Positions 25,637 to 34,955 of a stretch of 64,000 nt of DNA are shown one piece after another. The stretch is from Salinimicrobium sediminis (GTDB lineage Bacteria; Bacteroidota; Bacteroidia; Flavobacteriales; Flavobacteriaceae): NCBI RefSeq assembly GCF_900215295.1, contig NZ_OCMF01000001.1, positions 1,612,001 through 1,676,000 of the forward strand, given 5' to 3'. The position numbers were made by a program, and so were the translations under genes. Numbering within the stretch: position 1 is the first letter of the stretch; each line of letters opens with the position of its first letter. The notes beneath the pieces were generated by a model that saw nothing but the letters and a program-made list of their open reading frames with translations, had not been told where the DNA came from and did not search any database.

Positions 25637-27505
25637 TTACTGGTTAATTCTAAATGGCTCCCCGCTGAATGGTTTTGCGTACTCATCTTCCAAACTATGA
25701 GTAAGGATCCAGTTTTCCATGTCTTTTCTGGTAATCTCTCCTTTGATGTATTTTTCAATCATCAATCCTGCAATCCTTCCTGCATAACGGCCACCCCAAT
25801 ATCCATTTTCCACGAAAACAGCGATTGCAATTTTTGGATTTTCTACCGGTGCAAAAGCTATGAAAATAGAATGGTCGGTTAACTGCACTCTTTTCCCATC
25901 AATCTTCGTAAAGTTTTCTGCAGTTCCTGTCTTTCCTGCGATCTCAATATCGGGAATCTGCAAAGCCGAGGCCGTTCCAGCCTTGTACACCTGGTGCATT
26001 CCTTCTACAACGGCCTCGAAATGTTTAGGATCTATGGTGGTGTGTTTTTTCTCGGTAAACTCCTTTTCTTTAATTCCTACCCCTTCAATTTCTTTTAAGA
26101 CATGCGGTGTATAAAACCAGCCGCGATTTGCTATTGCAGCAGTCATATTCGCCAGCTGAATAGGGGTCATTAGAACTTCTCCCTGGCCAATGGCATTAGA
26201 CAAAGTGGCTGTAGAGAACCATTTGTAGGTAGGGTAATCATAGATCGCATTATAATATTTGGAAGTTGGGATTTTTCCCGGGCGTCCCGTGGAGAGATCT
26301 GAACCTAAATAATCTCCCAGACCGAAGCTTTTAAGATGGTTGGCCCAGGTATCTACCCCCTCTTGTGGAGTAGGATATTTTTCGATGATCCTTCTGTACA
26401 CATTTGCAAAGTAAGCATTACAGGATTGGGCAATCCCAGGAATCATATCCAGCGGGCTCGCGTGCGGGTGACATCCCATTTTTCTACCTCTTCCGTAAAA
26501 ATATCCGCCATGGCATGAAAACCGGTCATGAGTATCTACGACTCCCTCCTGTAATCCAATCAAGGCATTTACAACCTTAAAAGGAGAACCCGGAGGATAT
26601 TCAGCCAGTAAGCTTCGGTTGTATAAAGGATTGGCAATAGAGTCATAGTAAAGCTCAGTATAGTTCCTGGACCTTTGCCGTCCAACTAATATGGATGGAT
26701 CATAGGTAGGGGCAGAGATGAGTGCCAGGATCTCTCCTGTGGCAGGTTCTATGGCTACAATCCCTCCGCGCTTATTTTCCATCAGGATCTCTCCATATTT
26801 CTGGAGTTCGGCATCAATTGTAATGGTAAGGTCTTTTCCCTTTTTTGGGAGTGTATCATATATACCGCCCTTATAGGCACCAATATCCCTGTTGAACCTG
26901 TCCTTCTGAATATACTTTACTCCTTTTACCCCTCTTAACAGCTCTTCATAAAAGCCTTCAATTCCGGTGTTTCCAATTAAGTCTCCCGAAAGATAGTAAG
27001 GGTCTTCGTTGACCTTTCTCTGGTTAACTTCAGAAATAAAACCCAGCAAACTTGCTCCATGTTGGGTATGGTAGTCTCTTAAAGATCGCTTCTGAATATA
27101 AAAGCCTTCATAATTTCTCATTTTTTCTCCCAGGTAGGCATACTCACTTTTAGTGAGCTGGGGGATGACCACCGAAGGGAGTCGGGGAGAGTAGATCTTA
27201 GCTTTATCAAGGCGCTCCACAAGCTGTTCTTGTGTGATGCTAAGAATGCGGCAAAGCTCTGTTGTGTCAAAGGGTTTGACATTTCTGGGGATAACCATAA
27301 CGTCGTATGACGGCTGATTGGAAACCAATAGCTCACCATTCCTGTCAAAAATGAATCCCCGCTGCGGATAATCATAAACAACCTTAATGGCATTATTTTC
27401 TGACCGGCCTACGAACGAATCATCCAGAATTTGGAGATAGAACAACCTGGCCAGGAAAAGAATTCCGGAAGTAATGATAATTATGTAAAGAAGGATTTTC
27501 CTCAT
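25637..27505 (-). CDS. mrdA: Penicillin-binding protein 2 (transpeptidase)
   Basis: 622 residues, a class B PBP with one N-terminal TM helix (about 5-25), a PBP dimerisation domain (about 45-215) and a transpeptidase domain with SPFK (Ser307 nucleophile, Lys310), SCN (361-363) and KTG (525-527). Together with RodA it makes side-wall peptidoglycan. A CH..CHPH element (residues 331-348) shortly before SCN may be a local Cys/His cluster. The start overlaps the mreD stop by four bases. Confidence 0.95.
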   Translation of the reverse strand: MRKILLYIIIITSGILFLARLFYLQILDDSFVGRSENNAIKVVYDYPQRGFIFDRNGELLVSNQPSYDVMVIPRNVKPFDTTELCRILSITQEQLVERLDKAKIYSPRLPSVVIPQLTKSEYAYLGEKMRNYEGFYIQKRSLRDYHTQHGASLLGFISEVNQRKVNEDPYYLSGDLIGNTGIEGFYEELLRGVKGVKYIQKDRFNRDIGAYKGGIYDTLPKKGKDLTITIDAELQKYGEILMENKRGGIVAIEPATGEILALISAPTYDPSILVGRQRSRNYTELYYDSIANPLYNRSLLAEYPPGSPFKVVNALIGLQEGVVDTHDRFSCHGGYFYGRGRKMGCHPHASPLDMIPGIAQSCNAYFANVYRRIIEKYPTPQEGVDTWANHLKSFGLGDYLGSDLSTGRPGKIPTSKYYNAIYDYPTYKWFSTATLSNAIGQGEVLMTPIQLANMTAAIANRGWFYTPHVLKEIEGVGIKEKEFTEKKHTTIDPKHFEAVVEGMHQVYKAGTASALQIPDIEIAGKTGTAENFTKIDGKRVQLTDHSIFIAFAPVENPKIAIAVFVENGYWGGRYAGRIAGLMIEKYIKGEITRKDMENWILTHSLEDEYAKPFSGEPFRINQ

Positions 27506-28008
27506 CTAGATCTTCTTTTGAATAATGCAAGTGTTAGAAAAACCAGAATTATTGTAAATAAAGCGGAAAAAAATGTTTTTTTCAAAAGCAGCAAGAAGTG
27601 TGCAAAATTAAAAAATTCCAACAGGAACAATACGAAATGATGTATGAGCACAAGAATCACCACATAACTGATTCTGGCACCGGGTTGGGTGCTGGAAAAT
27701 TTAATTGTTTGGTAGTCGTAGCTTACACCAAATGAGAATCTCAACAATACAGGTCTAATAAAAGCAGCTACCAGACAGGCTGCAGCATTTATTCCCCCGC
27801 TGTCTTCAAAAATATCCACGCCCCATCCCAATAAAAAACTGAGGAAAATAAGTAAGGTTTGACTTCCGCTGAAAGGAAAAAGGAGGATAAATAATATATA
27901 GAGGTAAGGATTAATATAGCCCAAAAAATTGATGTTGTTAAGCAGCAACACCTGCAGCAGCAACAAGACCACAAAACGTACGGCATTGTTAAGAATCACG
28001 CTATTCAT
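27502..28008 (-). CDS. mreD: Rod shape-determining protein MreD
   Basis: 168 residues with about five hydrophobic segments and the conserved Bacteroidota pattern of a Gly/Trp/Asp-containing loop (GWGVDIFEDSGGINAAA near residues 61-75). It overlaps mreC by eight bases and mrdA by four. It is a membrane component of the elongasome. Identification rests on the order mreB-mreC-mreD-mrdA as much as on the poorly conserved sequence. Confidence 0.88.
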   Translation of the reverse strand: MNSVILNNAVRFVVLLLLQVLLLNNINFLGYINPYLYILFILLFPFSGSQTLLIFLSFLLGWGVDIFEDSGGINAAACLVAAFIRPVLLRFSFGVSYDYQTIKFSSTQPGARISYVVILVLIHHFVLFLLEFFNFAHFLLLLKKTFFSALFTIILVFLTLALFKRRSR

Positions 28009-28828
28009 CCCTTGAAAGATTTTGAAGGTTTCTTATTTCCTCCTGTTGGGTGTTTTCTATAATGTACACGTAGCCAATATTGGTCATGTCATTGAACAGT
28101 TGAATATCGATCTGGTAGTAACTCTCACTCTGGTCAAGGGCAAAATTCCGCACATATCCAATAGGAATTCCTTTTGGAAATATAAGCGATCGACCCCCGG
28201 TAATTATAGTGTCTCCTTCGGTCAAAGGGGCAATCGATGGGACATCAATCAACTGCACCACATTGGGGTCTTCTCCATTCCAAACAAGGGTCCCAAAATG
28301 ATTGGATTTTTTAAGTTGTGCATTGATTCTGGAATTGGAATTTAGAATAGAGATTACTGTTGAGTAATTAGGAGAAACGTTTTCTACAATCCCCACGATT
28401 CCTTTGCTGGTGATCACTCCCATATCCCGTTTTATCCCGTCCCTGGCACCTGTTTTTAAAGTGAGATAATTGTCAACCTTGGCATAATTGTTATTGATCA
28501 CTTCTGAAGCTCTAAAAATATAGCTTGCACCTATCGCTGAAGTATCTGTAAAGGGTTCAATAGCGAGAGAATCTTCGTAGGTAGCCAGGCGCGTTCTAAG
28601 TCTTTCATTTTCTTCGAGCAGGCGCAGGTTGTATTGTTCAAGATTGAAGTAGCTGTTGATATTGCTGGTCCAGCTGTAAATTCCGCCGCTCAAAAAATTA
28701 GCTGAACTTATGAACTTACTTTTTTGGTACGAATGGGACTGAATGGTTAAAAACAGGGAAAAGGTTAGCAGCAATAAGAATAAAATATTGTTCTTATTGC
28801 GAATAAGAAAATTTATTATTTGCTGCAT
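28001..28828 (-). CDS. mreC: Rod shape-determining protein MreC
   Basis: 275 residues: one N-terminal TM helix (about 14-30), a coiled-coil stretch (about 60-90, NLEQYNLRLLEENERLRTRL region) and the two beta-barrel domains of MreC with the typical GAR..IKRDMGVITSKGIVG and GDTIITGG segments. It organises PBP2/RodA in the periplasm. Ten bases downstream of mreB. Confidence 0.93.
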   Translation of the reverse strand: MQQIINFLIRNKNNILFLLLLTFSLFLTIQSHSYQKSKFISSANFLSGGIYSWTSNINSYFNLEQYNLRLLEENERLRTRLATYEDSLAIEPFTDTSAIGASYIFRASEVINNNYAKVDNYLTLKTGARDGIKRDMGVITSKGIVGIVENVSPNYSTVISILNSNSRINAQLKKSNHFGTLVWNGEDPNVVQLIDVPSIAPLTEGDTIITGGRSLIFPKGIPIGYVRNFALDQSESYYQIDIQLFNDMTNIGYVYIIENTQQEEIRNLQNLSRDE

Positions 28829-28837
28829 AAGCTACTC

Positions 28838-29866
28838 CTACTTTATCAAGATCCCCTTGTACCTGTGAAGGGTTTTTAGACAAATACCCGTTCCGCGTAC
28901 TACTGCACGTAATGGATCTTCTGCGATGTAGACGGGAAGATCGGTCTTTTGGGATAACCTTTTATCAAGTCCCCGCAACATAGATCCTCCTCCGGCAAGA
29001 TAGATTCCGGTATTGTAAATATCTGCTGCAAGTTCCGGGGGAGTTTGTGAAAGGGTTTCCATCACTGCATCTTCGATCCTTAAGATCGACTTGTCAAGAG
29101 CTTTAGCAATCTCACGATATGAAATATTCACCTGCTTGGGTTTTCCTGTTAGCAAATCCCTCCCTTGTACATTCATTTCATCTGGCGGCACCTCAAGATC
29201 TTCGGTAGCGGCACCAATCTGAATTTTTATTTTTTCAGCAGTACGCTCCCCAACATATAGGTTGTGCTGCGTACGCATGTAGTAAACGATATCATTGGTG
29301 AAAACATCCCCGGCAATTTTAACCGACTTGTCACACACAATACCTCCAAGGGCGATCACCGCGATCTCGGTAGTACCACCCCCTATATCCACGATCATGT
29401 TTCCTTTTGGTTGCATAATATCCACGCCAATACCAATGGCAGCAGCCATAGGTTCGTGAATCAGATATACCTCTTTTCCGTTTACCCGTTCTGCACTCTC
29501 CTTCACCGCGCGCATCTCTACTTCAGTAATTCCCGAAGGGATACAGATCACCATCCTTAAAGCAGGGGTAAACATCTTCTTTTTAAGCGCGGGAATTTCC
29601 TTGATGAACATCGTGAGCATCTTTTCAGATGCATCAAAGTCGGCGATAACCCCATCTTTTAGAGGCCGGATTGTTTTTATATTCTCATGGGTTTTTCCCT
29701 GCATCATGGCAGCTTCTTTTCCCACGGCTATGATCTTTCCTGTAGTGCGGTGGCGGGCTACGATAGACGGACTGTCAACCACAACCTTGTCATTATGAAT
29801 AATAAGCGTGTTTGCAGTTCCTAAATCTATAGCTATTTCTTCGGTGAGAAAATCGAAAAATCCCAT
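28838..29866 (-). CDS. mreB: Actin-like cytoskeletal protein MreB
   Basis: 342 residues, full length. Phosphate-binding loops are DLGTANTLI (near residue 14) and the second DIGGGTTEIAVI (near 166). The adenosine motif is present as LAGGGSMLRGLD (near 288), and EPMAAAIG lies in between. It polymerises on the inner membrane and directs side-wall synthesis. It begins the mreBCD-mrdA-rodA block and lies 39 bases after purH with no terminator between, so it is probably co-transcribed with purH. Confidence 0.97.
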   Translation of the reverse strand: MGFFDFLTEEIAIDLGTANTLIIHNDKVVVDSPSIVARHRTTGKIIAVGKEAAMMQGKTHENIKTIRPLKDGVIADFDASEKMLTMFIKEIPALKKKMFTPALRMVICIPSGITEVEMRAVKESAERVNGKEVYLIHEPMAAAIGIGVDIMQPKGNMIVDIGGGTTEIAVIALGGIVCDKSVKIAGDVFTNDIVYYMRTQHNLYVGERTAEKIKIQIGAATEDLEVPPDEMNVQGRDLLTGKPKQVNISYREIAKALDKSILRIEDAVMETLSQTPPELAADIYNTGIYLAGGGSMLRGLDKRLSQKTDLPVYIAEDPLRAVVRGTGICLKTLHRYKGILIK

Positions 29867-29905
29867 GTTAAGTCAATTAGTTGAGGTTCGGTAAATGTAA
29901 TAAAA

Positions 29906-31432
29906 TTAATGTTTAAAATGTCTTGTGCCGGTCATTACCATAGCAAGATTATTTTCGTTGCAATAATCTATACTCAGCTGATCTTTAATTGATCCACCGG
30001 GCTGAATAACTGCAGTTATTCCTGCCTTTCCTGCGATCTCCACACAATCCGGAAACGGGAAAAATGCATCGCTGGCCATTACTGCTCCATTGAGGTCAAA
30101 TTCAAAGGCTTTGGCCTTGTCTATACTTTGCCTCAGTGCATCCACTCGTGAGGTTTGGCCGGTGCCGCTAGCAAGTAATTGATTGTTCTTTACCAGGACG
30201 ATGGTATTTGATTTTGTATGCTTACAGATCTTCGATGCAAACAACAAGTCAGATAACTCTTTGTTTGAAGGTTTATTGTTCGTTGCAAAAGTTAAATCTT
30301 CTTCGCGATCTGTCTTGCTGTCCTTATCCTGAACAAGGATCCCGTTAAGGCAGCTTCGTACCTGCTTCTGTGGAAGTTCATTTTGTTTTTGAACCAATAT
30401 CACCCTGTTCTTTTTACCTTTCAGGATCTCTAACGCTGCTTCCGAATATCCCGGGGCAATGACCACCTCACAAAACAGTTCATGAATTTCGGCGGCAGTA
30501 GCTTCGTCTATTTCAGTGTTGCTGATCAAAATTCCGCCGAATGCTGAAACCGGGTCTCCTGCCAGTGCATCTTTGTACGCCTGAAGCAGGGTTTCCCGCT
30601 GGGCAAGTCCGCAGGCATTGTTGTGTTTTAGTATGGCAAAAGTTGGCGCTTCATTTTGAAACTCATTCATAAGATTCACGGCAGCGTCAACGTCCAGTAA
30701 ATTGTTATAAGAAAGTTCCTTGCCGTGCAGCTTATCAAACATCGCAGAAAAATCTCCGTAAAAATGCCCTTTTTGGTGAGGATTCTCCCCATACCTTAAT
30801 TCCAGGCCGCCGTTATAACTTTCTTTATAACCTAATTCTTCCTTGTTGAGATAATTAAAAATGGCGGTGTCATAATGCGAGGAAACATTAAATGCCTTGG
30901 CTGCAAATCTTTTTCGATCCTCCAGGCTCGTTTTGCCTTCACCTTCAGAAATGATGTTCAGAAATTCTGAATAATTTTCTACTGAAGGTACACAGATCAC
31001 ATCTTTAAAGTTCTTGGCAGCTGCCCTGATAAGAGAAATTCCGCCTATATCGATCTTTTCTATAATATCTGCTTCCGAAGCACCTGAAGCCACAGTTTTT
31101 TCGAAGGGATAAAGATCCACGATCACAATGTCGATTTGAGGGATCTCATATTTTTCCAGTTCTGCAACATCATCTTCATTCTCGCTGCGGTTAAGAATAC
31201 CGCCAAAAACTTTTGGGTGCAGGGTTTTTACTCTCCCGCCAAGGATAGAGGGGTAGGAGGTGATGTCCTCAACAGGCACCACATTTATCCCCAGGTCCTT
31301 GATAAATTTTTCTGTTCCTCCCGTCGAATAGATGGTGATACCCAGTTCGTTAAGCTTTTCTACCACGGGTTGAAGACCGTCTTTGCTGAAGACAGATATT
31401 AAAGCAGATCCGGCCGATTTTAAGTCGCTCAT
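29906..31432 (-). CDS. purH: Bifunctional AICAR transformylase/IMP cyclohydrolase
   Basis: 508 residues, catalysing the last two steps of IMP synthesis. The N-terminal MGS-like cyclohydrolase domain (about 1-190) shows the STGGTEKFI segment and GGRVKTLHPKVFGGIL. The C-terminal AICARFT domain (about 195-508) has RYGENPHQKG, the catalytic Lys-His pair in LKHNNACGLA, and VMASDAFFPFPD near the end, followed by QPGGSIKD. Cytoplasmic. First gene of the probable purH-mre operon, preceded by a TACTTTTG box. Confidence 0.97.
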   Translation of the reverse strand: MSDLKSAGSALISVFSKDGLQPVVEKLNELGITIYSTGGTEKFIKDLGINVVPVEDITSYPSILGGRVKTLHPKVFGGILNRSENEDDVAELEKYEIPQIDIVIVDLYPFEKTVASGASEADIIEKIDIGGISLIRAAAKNFKDVICVPSVENYSEFLNIISEGEGKTSLEDRKRFAAKAFNVSSHYDTAIFNYLNKEELGYKESYNGGLELRYGENPHQKGHFYGDFSAMFDKLHGKELSYNNLLDVDAAVNLMNEFQNEAPTFAILKHNNACGLAQRETLLQAYKDALAGDPVSAFGGILISNTEIDEATAAEIHELFCEVVIAPGYSEAALEILKGKKNRVILVQKQNELPQKQVRSCLNGILVQDKDSKTDREEDLTFATNNKPSNKELSDLLFASKICKHTKSNTIVLVKNNQLLASGTGQTSRVDALRQSIDKAKAFEFDLNGAVMASDAFFPFPDCVEIAGKAGITAVIQPGGSIKDQLSIDYCNENNLAMVMTGTRHFKH

Positions 31433-31454
31433 TATGTTGGTTTTGTTGAGGTTG

Positions 31455-31462
31455 CAAAAGTA
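31455..31462 (-). promoter_or_regulatory. -7 box of purH (and probably the mre operon)
   Basis: TACTTTTG on the minus strand, a perfect TAnnTTTG match, 22 bases before the purH ATG. No convincing TTTG at the -33 position. Confidence 0.45.
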
Positions 31463-31579
31463 ACCATTTCAGGTAAATTATATAGGTTCTGCATTTTAAT
31501 TATCTGTTTATTTTGTAACGAATATTTGAACTCTGCGTCTTATTTTAATACTTGTTTGTAATATCATCGAAAAAGGAAT

Positions 31580-32833
31580 ATGCTAATCTACCTCAGGTTA
31601 CTAAAAGAGAGTTTTTATTTCGCGGTTAACGCTCTTAAGAATAATAAGTTGAGAACTTTTCTCTCGCTTTTGGGTGTGACCATTGGTATCTTTTCAATTA
31701 TCGCCGTGCTCGCAGCGGTAGATTCCCTGGAAAAGGAGATCAAAGGAAATTTGAGTGCTTTGGATAATAGCACCATGATCGTTACCCGGTTTTCTTTTGG
31801 ACCTACAGATATTCCGCAATGGAAAAGGGAGCAGTTTCCCGATGTCACTTATGAGGAATATGAGTATTTGAGTCGCTCGGTACCGAATACCGAGGCTATG
31901 TCTTACGTTTTAAACGTGCCTCAGGAGTCTATAAAGTACAATGACAAGACTGCGTCTAACGTAGGAATTGGAGCTGTCTCGGCGGAATATTATGATATAG
32001 AAGCGCTGCAGCTCGAAAAAGGCCGGTTCTTTAATATGTCCGAATCTGCGAGTGGAACCCCTGTGGTTGTTTTAGGATATGATGTTTATGAAAATCTTTT
32101 TGGAAATGCAGATCCTCTTGGAGAACAGGTGCGGCTTTATGGAAGGCGGTTTACTGTAATTGGTGTCCTTGAAAAGAAAGGCGCCAGCCTGTTTGGAAGC
32201 GGCCATGATTCCAATGCTTTTGTTCCGGTGAATGTGGTAAGAAGGATCTACGGCGGCAGCAACCGTAATACGTTCCCACAAGTGGTTATCAAACCGGAAG
32301 ACGGTATTGACAACGCCGAATACATTGCCTACCTCTCGCAGCAACTCCGTAATATAAGGGGGCTAAAAAGGGAAGAAATAAATAACTTTTTTGTAAACCA
32401 GTTGCAGGGTTTTACAGATTTCATTGACAATATTACCAGCCAGATGAATTTCTTTGGCTTGATCATTAGCGGATTTTCCCTGCTCGTTGGTGGCTTCGGA
32501 ATTGCAAATATCATGTTCGTTAGTGTAAAAGAACGGACCAATCTTATAGGAATTCAAAAATCCCTTGGCGCCAAGAATAAATTTATCCTGTTTCAGTTCC
32601 TTTTTGAAGCAGTGATCCTTTCTGTAATTGGGGGATTGGTTGGCCTTTTCCTGGTGTGGGTAGTTTCTTTGCTGGCCTCCCAGCTCACCGGGACCTTTGA
32701 ATTCGTCCTTTCTCCATGGAACATGTTTATAGGTACGGCAGTTTCTGCTGTCATAGGCTTGATCTCGGGAATAGTTCCGGCAATCTCTGCCTCTAAACTG
32801 GACCCTGTAGAAGCCATTAGAACCGGAATGTAG
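31580..32833 (+). CDS. ABC transporter permease, MacB/FtsX type
   Basis: 417 residues: one TM helix near the N terminus (about 25-45, with the NKLRTFLSLLGVTIGIFSII motif of MacB permeases), a periplasmic MacB_PCD domain (about 50-260), and a C-terminal FtsX domain with three TM helices (about 290-400) containing GIQKSLGAKNKFIL and ending in SASKLDPVEAIR. Such mechanotransmission permeases act with a LolD/MacB-type ATPase. None lies next to it, so the ATPase must be encoded elsewhere. Divergent from purH and followed by a terminator, it is a single-gene unit. Confidence 0.9.
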   Translation: MLIYLRLLKESFYFAVNALKNNKLRTFLSLLGVTIGIFSIIAVLAAVDSLEKEIKGNLSALDNSTMIVTRFSFGPTDIPQWKREQFPDVTYEEYEYLSRSVPNTEAMSYVLNVPQESIKYNDKTASNVGIGAVSAEYYDIEALQLEKGRFFNMSESASGTPVVVLGYDVYENLFGNADPLGEQVRLYGRRFTVIGVLEKKGASLFGSGHDSNAFVPVNVVRRIYGGSNRNTFPQVVIKPEDGIDNAEYIAYLSQQLRNIRGLKREEINNFFVNQLQGFTDFIDNITSQMNFFGLIISGFSLLVGGFGIANIMFVSVKERTNLIGIQKSLGAKNKFILFQFLFEAVILSVIGGLVGLFLVWVVSLLASQLTGTFEFVLSPWNMFIGTAVSAVIGLISGIVPAISASKLDPVEAIRTGM

Positions 32834-32870
32834 CGTTACCTTAAAATTCTATTATTTTATTATACACACA

Positions 32871-32895
32871 ATCCCGGTATCCCACCGGGATCTTT
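32871..32895 (+). terminator. Intrinsic terminator after the permease
   Basis: Perfect 8-bp stem ATCCCGGT/ACCGGGAT (32871-32878 with 32884-32891), five-base loop, followed by CTTTT and further T-rich sequence. Confidence 0.7.
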
Positions 32896-33006
32896 TAGGT
32901 TTCTTTTACTGTGTATAACATATTACTATTTTTAAGATATTTGCTTGTATCAAATTATACTGTTGATCGTCAAAGGATAATAGTAATAATTTAAATCAGT
33001 CAAAAA

Positions 33007-34323
33007 ATGAAAAGTTTAATCAACTTCAGTCTAATGCTTTTTCTGGGAATGTCGCTATCTGCCCAGGATTTCAACAAGCAGAAAATGGATAGCCTGTTTT
33101 CAGCAATTGATGAGAACAATAAAGGGATGGGAAGCCTGTCCATCTATAAGAATGGTAATGAAGTCTACACTTCGAGTACCGGATTTGCAAATGTTGAGGC
33201 AAAGAAATCAGCCGACGCCCAGACCAGATATAGGGTAGGGTCAATCACCAAGACCTTTACAGCTGCCATCATCATGCAGCTTATTGAAGAAGGAAAATTG
33301 CAACTCGAAACTAAGCTTTCTACGTTCTATCCTCAAATTCCTAATGCCGGGAAAATAAGTATTGAGGATCTTTTGAGGCATCAAAGCGGATTGTTCAATT
33401 ATTCTAAAGGAGAGGATTTTGAAAATTGGAAGAATAAGGAGCAGTCAAGACAAGATCATCTTGACAGGTTTGTCAAGAACGGAATCGAGTTTCAACCCGG
33501 TGGAAGATCAGATTACTCCAATACCAATTACATACTGCTGTCCTTTATAATTGAAGATCTTGAGAAAGAAGATTTATCAGAGGTGTTTTCCCGTAGGATC
33601 GTTAAACCTTTGCAGCTCAAGAACACTTACTACGGCAGCAAGCTCGATCCGTCAAAAGGAGAAGCCCTTGCTTATCAAAAAACGGGAGAATGGACTTTAA
33701 TCGATGAGACACACATGAGTGTAGTGAAAGGTGCAGGTGCTTTGATGTCCACTCCGTCTGACCTAAATAAATTTGTAACCGCGCTTTTTGCCGGAAAAAT
33801 AGTTAAGCCGGCTACTCTTGAAAAAATGAAGGAGATCAAAGGCGAATTTGGATTAGGTTTAATGGAAATGAATTTAGTTGGCAGAAATTTCTACGGTCAC
33901 ACTGGCGGTATAGACGGTTTTAATTCTGTTGTGGTCTACAACCCCACCGAAAAAGTGTCTTTTGCCTATAGCTCAAATGGAAGGGATTTGCTGCCTCATA
34001 AAATTCTGGATGCCGCTGCACATATCTATTTTGGCGAAGCCTACGAGATACCTTCCTTTAAAACTTTAGAGCTCACTTCCGGCCAACTAAAACAATATGA
34101 AGGTATATACAGCGGAGAAGGATTTCCTTTAATTCTAAAGATCTATGAAGAAAATGGGAAATTAATGGGCCAGGCCGAGGGGCAGCCATCTTTTCCACTC
34201 GAAGCCTTTGAGCCACATAAGTTCAAATTTGACCGGTTTGGATTGAAACTGGAATTCGATCCTGAAGCAGGAAAAATGCTTTTTAAACAGGGGCCAAATT
34301 CCCATGAACTGAAAAGAGCTTAA
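33007..34323 (+). CDS. Secreted serine hydrolase, class C beta-lactamase family (S12)
   Basis: 438 residues: signal peptide (1-20, ending LSAQ), then a beta-lactamase/DD-peptidase-like domain with SITK (Ser79, Lys82), YSN (Tyr170-Asn172) and HTG (298-300). A C-terminal lipocalin-like part of about 90 residues (from about 345) ends the protein, as in many S12 peptidases and esterases. Substrate cannot be told from sequence: D-amino acid peptides or esters are as likely as beta-lactams. Bounded by terminators on both sides, so monocistronic. Confidence 0.88.
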   Translation: MKSLINFSLMLFLGMSLSAQDFNKQKMDSLFSAIDENNKGMGSLSIYKNGNEVYTSSTGFANVEAKKSADAQTRYRVGSITKTFTAAIIMQLIEEGKLQLETKLSTFYPQIPNAGKISIEDLLRHQSGLFNYSKGEDFENWKNKEQSRQDHLDRFVKNGIEFQPGGRSDYSNTNYILLSFIIEDLEKEDLSEVFSRRIVKPLQLKNTYYGSKLDPSKGEALAYQKTGEWTLIDETHMSVVKGAGALMSTPSDLNKFVTALFAGKIVKPATLEKMKEIKGEFGLGLMEMNLVGRNFYGHTGGIDGFNSVVVYNPTEKVSFAYSSNGRDLLPHKILDAAAHIYFGEAYEIPSFKTLELTSGQLKQYEGIYSGEGFPLILKIYEENGKLMGQAEGQPSFPLEAFEPHKFKFDRFGLKLEFDPEAGKMLFKQGPNSHELKRA

Positions 34324-34340
34324 AAAGAAAAAACAACAGA

Positions 34341-34376
34341 GGTGCCAAAAATATCATTTTTGGCACCCCTTTTTTG
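34341..34376 (+). terminator. Intrinsic terminator after the S12 hydrolase
   Basis: Perfect 12-bp stem GGTGCCAAAAAT/ATTTTTGGCACC (34341-34352 with 34356-34367) with three-base loop, then CCTTTTTT. It may also serve the convergent GAF gene, because the other strand is T-rich beyond the stem. Confidence 0.85.
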
Positions 34377-34412
34377 TGCTATAACTCCTCTTAACGAGGG
34401 AGGGATAAGGGC

Positions 34413-34868
34413 TTAAAGAATTTCAGCAACTTTTTCGTTCACGAATTCCAGAAAACGCTCATCCTCTTCTGTAAAAGGATCGGGAACATTGGAATCAATA
34501 TCGATCTGACCAATGTTTTCACCATTCTTGAATAAAGGCACCACGATTTCGGCTTTTACGTGGATGCTGCAGGCAATGTAATTATCCTGTGCAGAAACAT
34601 CGGGAACTACGAAATTCTTGTTCGAAACAGCAACCTGTCCGCAGATACCTTTTCCAAAAGGAATTATAGTATGATCTGTCGGTTCTCCCGCAAAAGGACC
34701 CAATTTCAGTTCGTTTTTGTCGCCGTTCTTAAAATAGAATCCAACCCAGGTATAGTAATCAACTTCAGCTTTTAGCAATTCACATAGTTCAGTAAGCCGG
34801 GCTTCAATAGAAGCTTTATCGTTAGCAAGAAGCGTAGAGGCCTCTTTTCTTAGATTTTCAAATGACAT
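34413..34868 (-). CDS. GAF domain protein, free Met-(R)-sulfoxide reductase-like
   Basis: 151 residues, a single GAF domain with the fRMsr pattern: FGKGICGQVA, then DNYIACSIHVKAEIVVPL and GQIDIDSNVPDPFTEEDE. Of the three cysteines used by E. coli fRMsr, the GICG and IAC cysteines are present, but the first one (before GKG) is replaced by a hydrophobic residue in TIIPFGKG. The start at MSFENLRKE is preferred to an upstream ATG (34886) because a promoter box overlaps the latter. It would reduce free methionine-R-sulfoxide in the cytoplasm, if active. Confidence 0.82.
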   Translation of the reverse strand: MSFENLRKEASTLLANDKASIEARLTELCELLKAEVDYYTWVGFYFKNGDKNELKLGPFAGEPTDHTIIPFGKGICGQVAVSNKNFVVPDVSAQDNYIACSIHVKAEIVVPLFKNGENIGQIDIDSNVPDPFTEEDERFLEFVNEKVAEIL

Positions 34869-34883
34869 TGTTAACTTTTTGAA

Positions 34884-34891
34884 CAAAAGTA
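34884..34891 (-). promoter_or_regulatory. -7 box of the GAF gene
   Basis: TACTTTTG on the minus strand, 16 bases before the ATG at 34868. The same octamer occurs on the other strand at 34928 for xrtF, giving a divergent pair. No clear -33 element. Confidence 0.4.
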
Positions 34892-34927
34892 TTCAAAAAT
34901 TCAGCTTCCGGAATCGTTTTAAATAAA

Positions 34928-34935
34928 TACTTTTG
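34928..34935 (+). promoter_or_regulatory. -7 box of the xrtF pair
   Basis: TACTTTTG on the plus strand, 20 bases before the TTG start of xrtF. It supports initiation at TTG 34956, since no ATG in frame lies between. Confidence 0.4.
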
Positions 34936-34955
34936 ATGAAACCATAAGGCCAGAT

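Noticed and set aside
33007-34323. Antibiotic-resistance beta-lactamase
   Set aside because: The SxxK, YxN and HTG motifs are shared by many S12 peptidases and esterases, and the C-terminal lipocalin-like domain is not a feature of AmpC enzymes.
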